A stretch of 64,000 bases of DNA from Armillaria gallica (taxonomy: Eukaryota > Basidiomycota > Agaricomycetes > Agaricales > Physalacriaceae). The stretch is from NCBI GenBank assembly GCA_037576215.1, contig JBANDB010000007.1, positions 217,001 to 281,000 on the forward strand. Reading direction: 5' to 3'. The notes below the pieces were generated by a model. The model was not told the DNA's origin. It saw only the letters and a list, made by a program, of their open reading frames with translations, and did no database searches. This document shows positions 24,613-36,498 of the stretch, one piece after another. Positions within the stretch are counted from its first letter, which is position 1. Each line of letters starts with the position of its first letter. Both the position numbers and the translations under genes were made by a program.

Positions 24613-27221
24613 CATGTCTGGTTTTCCAAGCTGATCCTGCTCACTACTATCATTGTCTACTATGCGGAGCTTTGTCGAAATATGGCGCTGTGAGCATATC
24701 CTTGCTTTCACAATCAGTGAACTATAACTAACCTCGAATTACAGCTTATACGTTCGAGGAGCGACGGAACATGTACGCGCTTATTGTTCAAGAACCTGGC
24801 TCGCTCGCGTCTCTGAATACCCCTCCAGGGCCTTCTATGTTGGTGGGATCATGTTCTACAAGCTAGGACTTGAGTTCTTTAATGGCTCAATAACGACGTT
24901 GGCAACGGATAGGTTTGCCCAGGCAGATACTTTTACTAAGTGTACGTTCCCTGTCTTGCATCTACTGTTCCCGTTCTCATCTGTCCGGTGGTAGTGGGTG
25001 CTGCTGAAGGCGTAAATCAAGCAGCCCAATGCGTCGGCGCTATCCTCATTGCGCCGCTCATCATGCGTTTTCCTACGAGAACTGTTCTCGGCGTCTCAGT
25101 CCTATTCTTCAGTCTCATGACGATGATTCTGCTGGTTGTGGATGCTGCTACCGGTGAGAGTGCCCGAACTGATCGGGCTATCATCCAGGATTCTAACTTC
25201 CCCTTAGGCGGAAAGATGCGCGAGTCCGCTAGTAGTCCGACCCATTACGGGAGTTGGAACCCGAATGCTGTTCGTCCATTCCCTTCCTAGTATGGCGCTA
25301 TTTCTGAACTAACGGTCTGTCGCAGATATTCATTATATGGACCCTAAGCGGGGTGGCATACGGAATGGTGGAATTGATACGTAGGATCATGTACGGATAT
25401 CTCTCTATTAGATGTTCCGCCTGCTTTCCGTGATTCTGATGCAGTACCTATTTTTGTAGCCCGTGTGATATCGTCGGAGGAGACGTGGGTAAGCTCAGGC
25501 GGATGGATGCGACGGTGGTGAGCAGTTCAATGACCTTGGTGCGATCACATTCTCACCGCTTTTTAATAGCATATCTTCTACGAGGTTACCGGTACCGCGG
25601 CTGCCTTCGCTTCATCTTCTGCCATCAGTCGATTTGGAAATAACTACAGCTTCTTTTTGAGCCCTGGTATGCTGTAATGATGTCCTTTCTTGTACCCCTT
25701 ACTCACCCGCCTTCTTTCGGTAGTGTTCTTCGCGATGGCGGGCGTTATTTGGTTCTACGTTTCTGTGCTCAACTACTCGCCCTATGATCCTCAGGAGGAA
25801 TATGGACTGGATGAGGTAGATCGGCCGAAACGAAGCAAAAACTATTTAGTTCAGGTCGGCCGCGGAATTTCTGCTTTTGGAGAATCTATATGGGTCGGGA
25901 CTATGATGGTGCTTGGCAACAGGAGGTTTATATGTGAGTAGTTCCATGCATTGATAGCCGACCGACCTCTTGACGCACGTTTGCAGGGCTGGTTCCTGGA
26001 TAGTAAGCTTTCGGTTTACATGCCTGACTCTGGAGGTTAGCTAACTGCGTCTCTTATGAAGCGCATTGGCTCTGTATCTTCATCGGTATACTTGACCAGT
26101 CCCTTCTTGTGTTAATCGTCCTATCTAGTTGTATTCTTTGTCAGGTTTCTGGAGAACACCCTTGCTCCTGCCTTCGCGAAACGTGCTCTGTCAGTCAGCG
26201 CCTGGAGTCAGATCATTGTCGGAGGCTCGAATTTCGGAGAAGTACGTCCTAGATGCTCTCATTTCTTTTTTGTGGGTACTAATTGCTGTGCAGCTACTCG
26301 GGGCCCTTACAGTCTTTCTGCTTTCGGACGTTGTAACCACACCAGTATGTTACGAGATACTGTTTCAGAGCTTCAGGCTTTGATCTCGTCTGTTGCAGAT
26401 TCCATGGCTTCGTCTCGACGCTCTCATGGTAATATTCGCCTTTGAGTCTATCAAGATCGTTCGCTCATCTCTTGTCCAGCTCAATATCGTCTGGATTCTA
26501 CCTTATTTTACCACTATTACCGGACACAGTGTAGATTGGGCATGGCGTTTAGCCGGAATATTTATTCCCATATCTATGGTGCGTCTGGCTTCCTGTTTGG
26601 TACACTGTCTTTTGAATTCAGAACATGTAGAGCTGGGCTGCCGGCGATGTCTCCTTGTCTGCTTACATTCAGGCTGCACTCTCCACAGGCGACGCATGTA
26701 AGCTACCCCGTTTTATTCTTCCTCAGCCACTGATCCTTTATTCGCAGCTTTAGCAGATAAATATCCGGCTGTTTCTCATCTAGGCGCTGTCATGGTGAGT
26801 CTTCTCATTGTTGAGGTCTACATTACGGCTCACATCATTTCGGTAGGCGTTCCTATACTCGATATATATCATCCTCTATGCCGTGTTAAGCTCGGTATTG
26901 GGAGATATTATCGATGAAGACTTCTCTACAAATCACAACATCAGAGCCTCACTGCGGCGTGTCGCAGGGTAAGTCCTTCTTCCTCTTTAACAGCCTTCAG
27001 CTTCAACTGACTCGATCAATGTTAGGATACAATACAGTATATGCTGTTGTATCATCATGATAGCCACCTTCATTCCGAAGGGTGCCTTTTCTATCAATCC
27101 CAAGATGATCAACGGCGTGCGTCACGACGGCTTTGACAATCAAGAAGATGAATCGTTGAAGAATTTCAGCGAGATGCAGACGCGGAAGGATGATGAGAGT
27201 GTCAGTGCCGTCACAATTTAA
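24613..27221 (+). CDS. MFS general substrate transporter (basidiomycete type, many introns)
   Basis: About 15 short exons join in frame to a protein with the blocks YKLGLEFFNGSITTLATDRF, GAAEGVNQAAQCVGAILIAP, RFPTRTVLGVSVL, YGSWNPNAIFIMWTLSGVAY, PCDIVGGDVGKLRRMDATV, FYEVTGTAAAFASSSAISRF and GNNYSFFLSP. Further on come SWAAGDVSLSAYIQAALS and LGAVMAFLYSIYIILYAVLS. It ends DDESVSAVTI at a TAA at 27219-27221. All exons checked are open, so the gene appears functional. The 5' end is not settled: the exon encoding WFSKLILLTTIIVYYAELCR (about 24619-24689) is open upstream without an ATG, so at least one first exon is missing from this model. Role: plasma-membrane or vacuolar transport of an unknown substrate. 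Confidence 0.8.
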
Positions 27222-27817
27222 ATTAAACATAATATTCTATCCGTTTTAGATGCTCGTTGTACTACCAGTAATACAGAAAATATCTGGATTTCTTACCAAA
27301 GTGTGCACTTCACTACATAAGAGCCGTGCGAACAATGTCACACCATCCATGATCGCCACTTTGCACTGGCAAGTGATAAATATGGAACGTGTCCTCCTTG
27401 ATGCCTCGAATAAATGTAACTCCACATCGTGTACCTCACTTCTCATGGCTTAGAAAATTGTATTCGAAGTTTGTTATACCACTGGCATACTCATAGAATT
27501 ATTGGCTTTAATTGTGTATCTTCCGATGCTCGCAAACTCATACTTTGCAGTATCTGGATAATATAAGTGCAAAGCAGTCATGTCCAGACCACGAAAATGC
27601 CAGCGATGGAGAAGCGTCTCTAGAAAGGAGTCAGGTAAATTGTAACTAAGTTCGAAAATAGCTGGGTTACTCCGTACGCTGTTTCATAAGGAGATATCAC
27701 GAAGCAATTGACTCCAGCGTTGGTGAAATGTACGTTGTGATCCATTAAGCCGTGCGATTCATACAAGTCATTGATAGTAGTGTAGTGTACCGTCAGATAG
27801 TGAGGTACTGGCGGCAT
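27222..27817. other. convergent intergenic region
   Basis: It lies between the 3' ends of the transporter (plus) and the F-box-like gene (minus). Nothing else was seen. Confidence 0.5.
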
Positions 27818-29195
27818 CTAAACAGGTTCGAAGACCAAGACACCACCGACTTCCTTGAAACGATTCATCCGACCACCAATGATTTCTTTCAACCGAACGA
27901 CCCTCTTTTTGAATGGAGCCTCAGCGTCGTCGTCACATGAATCCTCAGCCTCGGCCCCAGTGAAAATGATAACAAGTTCGTCCGTTAACAAAGGAAGGTA
28001 TGCATCCAGCTCACACCAAACGTCGTCCTGGAATACCTCCTTCTTTGGTTCCTTGATATTGAACCAATACTTGAGGACACGCGTCTCCTCCTTCATGGAC
28101 AGCATCGCCGTTAATTCTGAGCTTTGGTACGCAGCATAGATGTGCGAGTAGGCCCTGAGGGTTACAGTTATCTTCTCGAGATACACAGAGCTGGCGGTAG
28201 CATCTTTGAAGCATCGAATCCACCATCTTAAGACGCTGACATCCTTGTCCTCTTCGAAATCGTTGAGATGGATGTGGAGGTGCTTCAGGGAGGGAAGAGG
28301 TAGGATATCAAGACGAGATGTATCTGAATGGATAGGTTCTTAGTATTGAACGTCCTAGCTCTGAGCATTGTTACCGCGTACCAGTTTGGATATAACCTAG
28401 TTGAAGGTTCCGCAGAGTCTTCGCTGATATCTGCACAATGGACCTAGCTCGATCCCAATGGTTGATCTCCTTGATACAGCCAATCTGCAGGGTGTGGAGT
28501 TGTGCAAAGAAAACCGGTACGTCTGCCCCCTCACAAATGCCGTCACACATTCTGAGAACAAGCTCGTCAGAAAGGTCGATATCGAGGGTCTGAATTGTAG
28601 GAACCATAGCATCATCTTGAACCTCAATCCGTGCTTCCGAGTTGACGGCCACAGAAACCAATTTCAAGCGCAGAACTTCTAAACTAGGAAACGCTCGAAT
28701 GATAGAGGCGAATGCGGAGTACGAAGAAAAGGCGATATTGTGGAGGGTAATCGTGTTGACGCTGGTGCGTTTCTTGAGTTGTGACCAGAATTCGTGCGGG
28801 AGGTGTATGCGGGAAAAATGTTCGATGTGAAATTCCTCCAAGGCAGGGAGCAACTCGGTAAGACTGACGAGGGCAGCATATTTGGTGGCACTCCATGACG
28901 TCTCCTCCGGCGATGCTTGCGTAAAGGTATACGGAAGTTCCAGATATGAAGGTCCCTTTAAGAAGAGACTCTTGACATAAGGACGGATGCCCTCAGAGCT
29001 GAGGAGAATGTCGTAAAGTTTCTTGCACTCGTCGGAGCTCTGTGCAATGGATATGGTGACATGGCGGAAGCGGCGATGGCGAGATCGGTGTAACATGGAG
29101 CGAGACATGAGGGCAAAATTGTCTAGGGAATAAACTTCGTCGACTGCAAGGTCGACGATAATGTCGGTGACTTCTTGAGACAGTGGCCACTCCAT
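27818..29195 (-). CDS. F-box/LRR-like protein
   Basis: Two exons, 29195-28382 and 28323-27818, with one 58-nt intron, give 439 residues. The N-terminus MEWPLSQEVTDIIVDLAVDE leads into SLDNFALMSRSMLHRSRHRR, the degenerate F-box plus 'L-V-S-R-S-W-L-H-R-S-R' motif common in Agaricomycetes. A leucine-patterned repeat region follows (LTELLPALEEFHIEHFSR, IIRAFPSLEVLRLKLVS, PLPSLKHLHIHLNDFE). It ends GGVLVFEPV. It is the intact member of a local family that includes the damaged copy at 12320-13787 and the fragments at 10531 and 14095. A TATA-like AATAAATA lies about 86 nt upstream of the ATG. Confidence 0.8.
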
Positions 29196-29280
29196 GACGA
29201 AAGAGAATTAAACGGTAGGAGGGCAGGGATCAAAGATATACAGGGGATTCCGTGGCGCTTCACTGATAGGCCTCCCCGAC

Positions 29281-29288
29281 TATTTATT
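29281..29288 (-). promoter_or_regulatory. TATA-like box of the F-box/LRR gene
   Basis: On the minus strand the sequence reads CCAATAAATAGTC, with AATAAATA 86-93 nt upstream of the ATG at 29195. It is also a CCAAT motif by overlap. Confidence 0.4.
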
Positions 29289-29299
29289 GGCGCCAAAGC

Positions 29300-29910
29300 A
29301 CCTCCGAACAAAAGAAAAAGAATGTCTTGAATAAATCGGGACACAAGTCAATCAAGACCATTCAAAACACTGCACGCTTGGGCCTTCCCTGCAGGCTATA
29401 GAAATATAAGCACAATGAAAAGACCAGAAAGCGCAAGGATCAAGATGCAGATTAGATATTCAAGACAAACAGACAATCCTGTACCAATTAGATTCGATTC
29501 GCATGTAAGATCCGAGATAAAGCATCTTATATTGACCTAGTAATGAGAGGAAAAGAGGATCTGTGCTTGGTACGGCGTGCGCTTTGCTTTATAACCATTC
29601 CTCTGGAGCATCGTCGAAGATAAATGCTGAGGTCTAGTACTTCAGCTGCCGCGACATTACTATGACAATGACGTTCGGTGGGTCCTAAATGCAGAAAGAG
29701 CTGAACGAAGCTGGGCCAAGTGCCCAGTGTTGAAATGCTTGACAATCGGGATTCGGAATAGGACAAGAATCCAGTAGCGGCGGAAGCCGAGTCCCCGATT
29801 CTTTCCTTTTTTAAATATCAGCAATTGTTGACTTTCTTGCTTTTTTTTCTTCCTGCGGCAGTATGTAGTTACTACATGGGCCATCAAGTGGGTACCGGAA
29901 TGTCGGCCCG
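29300..29910. other. intergenic, nothing recognised
   Basis: Frames open on the minus strand (29527-29766) lack an ATG and any family motif. No feature was supported before the CpG-poor segment. Confidence 0.35.
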
Positions 29911-29911
29911 G

Positions 29912-31660
29912 CACACCAGGTAGGTAGGTAGGTTGGGCCGGCAGGCCCGAAAAAAAAAAGTTGACCTCCCATATTGGGGCCTAAAAACGACTTTTTGGGA
30001 GATGTTATAGATAAATTTTGATGTAATACATACCATGGTACATGATATTTACCTCTGAGAATATGATGATGGGTTTTCTAGACATCTTCACCAGCACTCT
30101 TTGGCATCAATGCTTACTGCATCATGATGATGTCACACACCTTAATAAACAAATTTTGCAATATATGCCCAATAGAATACAGACTGTGTGCAAAAACATC
30201 AGGATATCTATCAAACAGGTACTTTTGAGACAAAAATAGGCCAAAAAGCATCAAAATGAGCCTAAATCAGGCAGAATGACATCATACAAGTCATGTGGAG
30301 GTAGGTAGGTCCAGCACTGATGCACGAAAATATTTAATCAACCCCATGTCTTTTTTTTTTTCATATTCGGACCCCCTTGTGGGCCATTACTAAATAGCTA
30401 TGTCTTTGAAGGGTAAAATCATACCTTGTTTGAAAAAGCTCGCTCGGTGGCAGCCGAAGGCCACCACCAGCTCGCATTTTCTCACTCGGTTTGTTAGTTA
30501 TTCAAGTAAAGGATACCTTGGAAGAAAGGTGATTTTATTAGTTGTCAGTGCTCCTGAACAGAAACATAACAATGTCTGTACTACAGTCAGTCTGAGTCAG
30601 AAACAAATAAGATCTACAAAGATTGGTAACTGCTATGGGACCAAACCTCTGCCATGCTCTGCCACTTTGGTAAAGCCCCACCAAGAATACTTCCTCATGG
30701 CCTTGGCAATGGTAAGGTGAAAAGTGTGATCAGAAAGGCATGAAAGCCTTGTCACAGAGTATGAACAGGATAACACATAAGGGAGCCATAGTGCAACAGC
30801 TTTGTGGCCACCCTCCTTTGTCATAGCATAGTAGCCTTAACAATGGAATAATATGAATCAAAGCAGGGAAAGAGGAGTCAGGATGTTCATAGCAAGAAGC
30901 ATCACAACCCCTGTTTTCTGCTCCAAGATAATTTGGGCACTGTACCTTGAAATATGTGCATCCAGAGCAACTGGCAACATCACAGGATACACTCAGAGGC
31001 TATTTGAGGAAGGGTGGGCAAGATATCGGAAGGTTCCCAGTGAGAACCATTGGGCTGGGTGTTGTCCAGCTGTTTCAGACATCATTCATTAGAGAATATG
31101 TTCCCCAAGCAATGTGTGAGTCTGTGCAGTACTCCAGAGTCCAGCCATTCAAGCGTGGCGGTATGAGGTGCATGGTCAGGCAACACAATTGACTGCAGGT
31201 CCAAGTGGTTGCTGTGGCTCCTATTTCACACCTGGATGTTGTCCGGATGATTTACACACAAACCATCAAAGTAAGGTCTCCCTGACCAATCTGCAACTTT
31301 GCAAGATACTCTCAAGATACTCTCAAAGATGATTCGAGGGAGAGGGAGTCAAGAAAAGGGACCCCAAGAATATCGATGATGGTGGTGAGAATGCTATGTA
31401 CATAACCCTAGGCTAACATAAGATATAGGATGAAAGAAGATGGGTAAGTGGGCAAGGCAGGAGCCTCAAAGGCAGTACACAATTAAGACAAAAAACAGTG
31501 AAGAAAGATGGAGGATACAGTGGGATTGCATAACAATGGCAAGCAACTTAGAAGACACAAGCCAGGAGTATAGGCTCAGCCCAACAAAATGAAGGAAACA
31601 GAGAAGGAAGTGCTACAAAAAAGTGGTAAAAGTAGACAGAGGGAATGAAAATTAAATATT
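29912..31660. mobile_element. CpG-depleted transposon-derived island
   Basis: This block is opened by an AGGTAGGTAGGTAGG run near 29920; a second AGGTAGGTAGG occurs near 30299. By eye it has only about a dozen CpG dinucleotides in 1.7 kb, while the neighbouring genes and the LINE at 54-60 kb have several per 100 bases. It is rich in TpG and CpA. No open frame of interest exists. A LINE 3' end (30520-30790) is recognisable inside. The pattern fits old transposon DNA eroded by C-to-T change at methylated CpG. The other parts could not be classified. Confidence 0.6.
30520..30790 (-). mobile_element. decayed LINE 3' end, relative of the LINE at 54-60 kb
   Basis: Read on the minus strand this segment aligns with 60060-60300. 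GGGGCTTTACCAAAGTGGCAG matches GGGGCTTTACCATAGCGGCAG. GACTGTAGTACAGACA matches GACTGTAGTACGGACA, and TTCTGTTCAGGAGCA matches TTCTGTTGAGGAGCA. AATAAAATCACCTTTCTTCC matches AATAAAACTTCCTTCCTTCC. The end of the RT reading is also recognisable (AKAMRKYS against AEAVREYS). Many differences are CpG to TpG or CpA. It is an old, inactive copy. Confidence 0.75.
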
Positions 31661-32658
31661 CTCATGAAGAGGCCTATGTTAGCCTGAGCGATACTCATTA
31701 TAAGCCAGCCAATCTCCCCAACCAATAGGGAAAAATCGGAAAGAGAGGGTTTTTCAGCCACAGCGGCAATCAGCTTCAGCCACTCGGCATGACAGCCGAA
31801 GCGTGCCGGATGCTCGCCAATCACCACAAATTTGTAAGCCAACCCGGAGTATAGCCCCTGTCCAGACAGTTTGGCACTGCTCACGACCAGTTACGTTTTT
31901 CTACAACCCTCTGTCGTTTCCTCATCCTTCGGAAAGAATCGGGGATAGGAAGCATGTTGTGGCGGCCTTTGCCGACCGTCTGGAAAAGCATTATTCCTTG
32001 CGGCATTCCCCGTGTCTTACTTCATTTCTTAGGACTTTTTCTCGCTCTCTTTCCACAGCTTCTTTCGACCTTCTCTCTTTTCTCGTCAACATACTCCTAC
32101 CTTTTTGAGTATCCATGAAACGGAGTAATATAGCTCAGTGTTTTGCCTCTCGTCAACGCCTGAGAGAGCAGTTCAATATCGCTGTGCCACAATGCAGTTG
32201 TCAGTTTTTCATGGTATCACGGGGAACGGTCATCAAACTAGAAGTCCTTTTCTTTCATAATATCCATCGACCATGAACTCGGGGCGCACAGAGCTAGAGT
32301 AGGGAAAAGGTCTGTAAAAATCCGGAGTAATGCAGACCGGCGGCTCGCGCCCAGGTGACTATTTTTGTTCTTTTTAACTTGTATTCAACGGCTATTTACA
32401 ATGAACCAAAAATAGACGTCCATCCGTACCGTATCCGCTTGGCCTCGAACCGTAATGTACTACGCAAGACTCTGGGACCGCTTATATGCATCTGCTTTCT
32501 GCGGTTCATTCTCGGATAGAATTTTCTGAAGCTGCAAGCCTACCTAGTGCCTTCGCGCCGCTGCTGCGCTTGGTTGGTCAAGCAATAATCATGACCCAGA
32601 ATAAAGTCGCCGTCGTGAGTACTTAAGGATGATGGGAGCACATCTGTAGACAGCAGGA
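31661..32658. other. region upstream of the pectin methylesterase
   Basis: A plus-strand frame at 31803-32108 is open but has no domain. The promoter of the pectinesterase is expected near 32500-32658; no clear TATA box was found. No gene is supported. Confidence 0.35.
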
Positions 32659-34077
32659 ATGGCTTTATTCCCACTTCAAGCATTTGCATTCTTTTCTCTT
32701 ATCCTTCTTTTCGCCCGCCTGGTGAATGCGACACCCGCTGTGAAGCGAGATAGCCGCACTTCTGCGCCCAGCGGTGCCGTTGTTGTGAGAGCCAGCGGAG
32801 CGGCGTCGGGGGAATACAGCACGGTGCAAGCTGCTGTAGACTCGCTCGACGACGATGGCTCTGACCAAGTTATCTTCATCTATGCAGGTAAGGCGATGTT
32901 ATTCTCAACAAACAGTATCTAGACTGATAGGATCTCTCAGGCACCTACACCGAACAAGTTTATATCGATCGCGATGGACAGACGACGGTATGTGCCCTTT
33001 TTGGGGGGCCAGACTTGACCGATGATGCTGATGTTCGATGCTTAGATCATGGGCCAAACTTCTGATACCAGCAGCTACGCAAGCAATACAGTTACCATCA
33101 CTTATTCCCTTTCTCTTGCTGATGCGGATGATGACGATTCGACTGGGACCCTGCGTGTACACAAGGACGACTTTGCCTTGTACAACGTCAATGTGAAGAA
33201 CACGGTACGCTTAGTGCAGCTGATAAATAGGAATACCACCCTGATTATGTGCGCTATAGTTCGGTAAGGCAAGCACCAACGGTCAGGCAGTAGCTTTGAG
33301 TGCATATGGGACCAATCATGGTTACTATGGCGTGGGTTTCTATGGGTAAGTTATCATATCCCTTTTCTTATGACGAATATCTGATCCATGTCAAACAGCT
33401 ATCAAGATACGATACTCGCAGAAACGGGTAATCAATTCTATGGTTATTGTTACATCGAAGGCGCTGTCGACTACATCTTTGGCCAATACGCACGGGCGTA
33501 CTTCCACTACAACAGAATTGCTTCCGTAGCAGCAGGAGCGATCACTGCGAACGGACGCTCATCATCGAGTGGAGTAAGTTTGTGTAAGTCATTCGGAATA
33601 CATCCCTTTTGGATCCTAGTTTTACCGTTGGTTGAAGATGTCATCAACAAAGCGACCATCACTACTAGCAGCTCGGCGACCTCCTCTATTGAAGGGAAAG
33701 TGTACCTAGGACGCCCATGGGGAGCATATGCTCGGTGTGCCACACGAAATTCTATCTCTAAATGTACGTCGCTGAGCAAGGGCAAATAGGGTCGTTTACA
33801 CCTCTTGCTCGCTTGGAAATCTGATCAACAGCGCTGGATGGGAAGAATGGTCCAGCAGCACACCCAATACTGATCATGTCACATTTGCTGAATACGCAAG
33901 CACTGGTACGATGCTTCCACTTCTTGAAGGTCTTGTACTAACCTTTTCTTTTCAGGGTCCGGCGCCTCTGGTACTCGTGCATCATTTGCTACCACGCTAA
34001 CTTCAACCAGCGGCTACACAATTTCCGACGTCTTGGGTAGTGACTATGCCGATTGGGTGGATAGCGATTACCTGTAA
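32659..34077 (+). CDS. pectin methylesterase (CE8), with a probable frameshift
   Basis: This is a secreted enzyme that demethylates pectin in plant cell walls. MALFPLQAFAFFSLILLF is a signal peptide. Exons: 32659-32887, 32941-32987, 33046-33204, 33260-33345, from 33399 on, and two more to the TAA at 34075-34077. Blocks: SGEYSTVQAAVDSL, AGTYTEQVYIDRDGQTTIMG, FYGYQDTILAE (oxyanion Gln and first catalytic Asp), EGAVDYIFGQ (nucleophile Asp), VYLGRPWGAYARVVYT (catalytic Arg and Trp) and an end at DYADWVDSDYL. Near 33590-33650 no GT-AG intron restores the frame between NGRSSSSG and VINKATITTSS; about 14 extra bases follow an apparent FY. The copy may therefore be a recent pseudogene, or the spot is a sequence error. 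Confidence 0.8.
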
Positions 34078-34682
34078 CTTTCGTCGGATTCAGGTCGTAC
34101 GTATCTCTGGTACACCGCTCGTAAGAGCCAAATTCATTATTATTTGCCATCCATGGTTGTCCATGTCCATCTTACACTGAGATATCTCGCTCGGCAACAT
34201 CTTCGTGGATGATTGCATCGACCTGTATCAAGTTATCAACCTTTCCAAAGCCACCAAGGTGACGGATGAGCGTCCACGGTAGGGGTGTTTCTTTTGTCGA
34301 ACATAACCATTATCGTGTACCCTTCAGGGAACTCGTATATTCCAATGTTGGGCTCCTATAACCCAACGAAATGGTTCAGCCAAGTATTCTACTATCTAGA
34401 CTCTCACACACATCAATGATTGCAGAGACGCTACCATTGCACACAACAACGATGTGGGATACAAAACTCTTATTAATCAAGACGCGTATATGTAATTGTA
34501 AAAGCAACATCTTCTAAGTTTAGAAAAGCTGAAGGCTTAGGATCACCAGGAGTCCATCATCGCCAAAAGAATAGAAGAGATATAGTTTAAAGAGAGTACG
34601 GCGCGTAGCATCTGGAGTGGCGTTGAAATACAACAATTCTTTGGCCGCGTGAAGCCAGATAGGCGTAGGAATAGAGACACCT
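34078..34682. other. intergenic, nothing recognised
   Basis: This is the convergent 3' region between the pectinesterase and the small unknown gene. No coding or repeat signal was supported. Confidence 0.45.
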
Positions 34683-35311
34683 TCACGAAACCACCGTGAA
34701 CGGCAGGGTTATCATCGCAGTTTCTATCAGACCTATTGCAATATCAATTGCTGCGAAAGGAAATTTAGATAAAGTTCTGCTGATAAGTGAAAGTAACACA
34801 CCCTCAAACAACTTCTTTCTTCGGAAATCTTCTAACACCTGCAACTCCTGAGAACCCCACCTCTTCAAGAGCGCGTCAGTGTCCCCGTTCTTCATGAGCG
34901 CCCATTCCGCCTTATCCATCTGTGCGGGCCTGTTGCGAACAGATACTGTTGCGTAAGGTTTCGCGAGGCGGTACTCCGGTGGCACTTCCTCATTGATTTG
35001 ACGGACGGCTTCATCGACGGAGAGGTACTTGTTGGTATGGGGGGATATGACTATATCACCAAACGACTCCGCCTTTTCGTTGGCTGCTTTCCAGAGTTTG
35101 ACTAAGAGCGCCAGATGAGTACCTTGGAAAGCAGCAAAGAGTGTGCAGACGTACGAGTCACAGTCGCTCTGTAGAGGATTGCGAAGCTTTCTTTGATATC
35201 TTCGATGGCAATGGGAGGCGGGCCATTCATGTTTGGGGGCAGAGAGTCTATGGCATGCTTGATGTGACTCTGGTCGGTAATGTCAAATCCGTAGGGGTCG
35301 GAGAAGCTCAT
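34683..35311 (-). CDS. hypothetical protein, 191 residues
   Basis: Exons 35311-35155 and 35101-34683 with a 53-nt intron join in frame. The product starts MSFSDPYGFDITDQSHIKHA and continues through an acidic and helical region. It then has SPHTNKYLSVDEAVRQINEE, PPEYRLAKPYATVSVRN and KNGDTDALLKRWGSQELQVL. It closes with a hydrophobic tail (FAAIDIAIGLIETAMITLPF) that could be a membrane anchor. I do not recognise the family. A single clean intron and a consistent frame argue that it is a real gene. No functional partner is evident nearby. Confidence 0.6.
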
Positions 35312-36498
35312 CGTTGTGTGGAAAAGAGAAAGTATGTTAAAGTGATGAGAAGGCGGGTATTGTGCAATGACAGTCAAAAACATCCAGTTTATATACGTGG
35401 TTTTGAGCATTATTGATTCTTCGGGGGCTTTAGAGCGAAGAATGATTTTCGAAAGCAAGGGTGAACACATTGTTTAAGTCTATCTATTGTCTGGGCATTA
35501 GAAAGAGATATGAGCCGCATATCAACCGGATATCTATTACCTTTTTGTGCTTGAGCATTCAGCATTGTTGGGAACTTTCAGTCGAAATACATGCCACCGA
35601 AGTCCCGTTTCCCAGTGGCAGATATTAGCAAGCTACCAAGTTGGATCGAAGTATAGTTCGTCGCGGTCAGTTGACCTATCGATCTGCTTCCATTTTCTCA
35701 GGCAGGATCCCAAGCGACGTTAATAGCTCGTCTTTCAAAGAAAGAGAATCGAGGCTGAGGAGGCAACGCAGCGCATACAGCCCGGACACGATCAAGAATT
35801 AGAATGATCCCTAAGATGTTTCATGCTACAGATTCAAGGAATAAAATGCATTAGTATCATACGGGGAGACGCTTGGTCAGTGGAACGTACACGAACATAG
35901 TACAAGAGCAGTACAGAAAATCTGATTTCTGAGTCGTCGGTCCGTCCTGCGCCAGGCCTAGGTTTGTTGACCATGGTCACTAGTTGATTTGACGCGTGAC
36001 TTCATTTGAGATAACACTCGGCTTTTAGAAGAGACGATTCCTATCGGCAAGGGTAAAGAGGAGTTGCGAATTCTAAAATGCCTCAGAGTCGGCAGACGCC
36101 GTCCCGTTTTTACGCCCACGTGATGGTCGTCACGGTTGGCCCGCTGAAGTTCGAACGCGTTGAAAATCACCATCGACAAGTAGCCAATGTCTAACTGCAC
36201 ACAGAAGGCTCTCGCCTCCATGGCCATGGATCTCAATCATTCTAGGACTCATGTTTTTGACTGTTTTTTAAAGTTCTGTCCGACATTCAATCTTTCGATG
36301 GCGTTGAAAGTGCCTCTCATTGGCTACATCTCGAGAAAGTCTCATTGCCATTTTGCTCCCGGAAACTCTCATCCTCTGTACGTCTTGTATTTCATCTCGA
36401 TGTTATTTCTTACATGCTGCACATTCAATAGCCGACAGTTCAACTGCTCCTTTACATACACCCTACAAGTCTGGACAGTCCAATCCATGCCTCGTAGG
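35312..36498. other. intergenic, nothing recognised
   Basis: Frames at 35958-36236 (minus) and 36187-36645 (plus) are open but lack domains; the second overlaps the kinase gene on the other strand and is discounted. No other signal was seen. Confidence 0.4.

Noticed and set aside
29912..30320. AGGTAGG runs as terminal repeats of one transposon
   Set aside because: The two runs are in the same orientation, are simple repeats, and no target duplication or shared flanking sequence was found.
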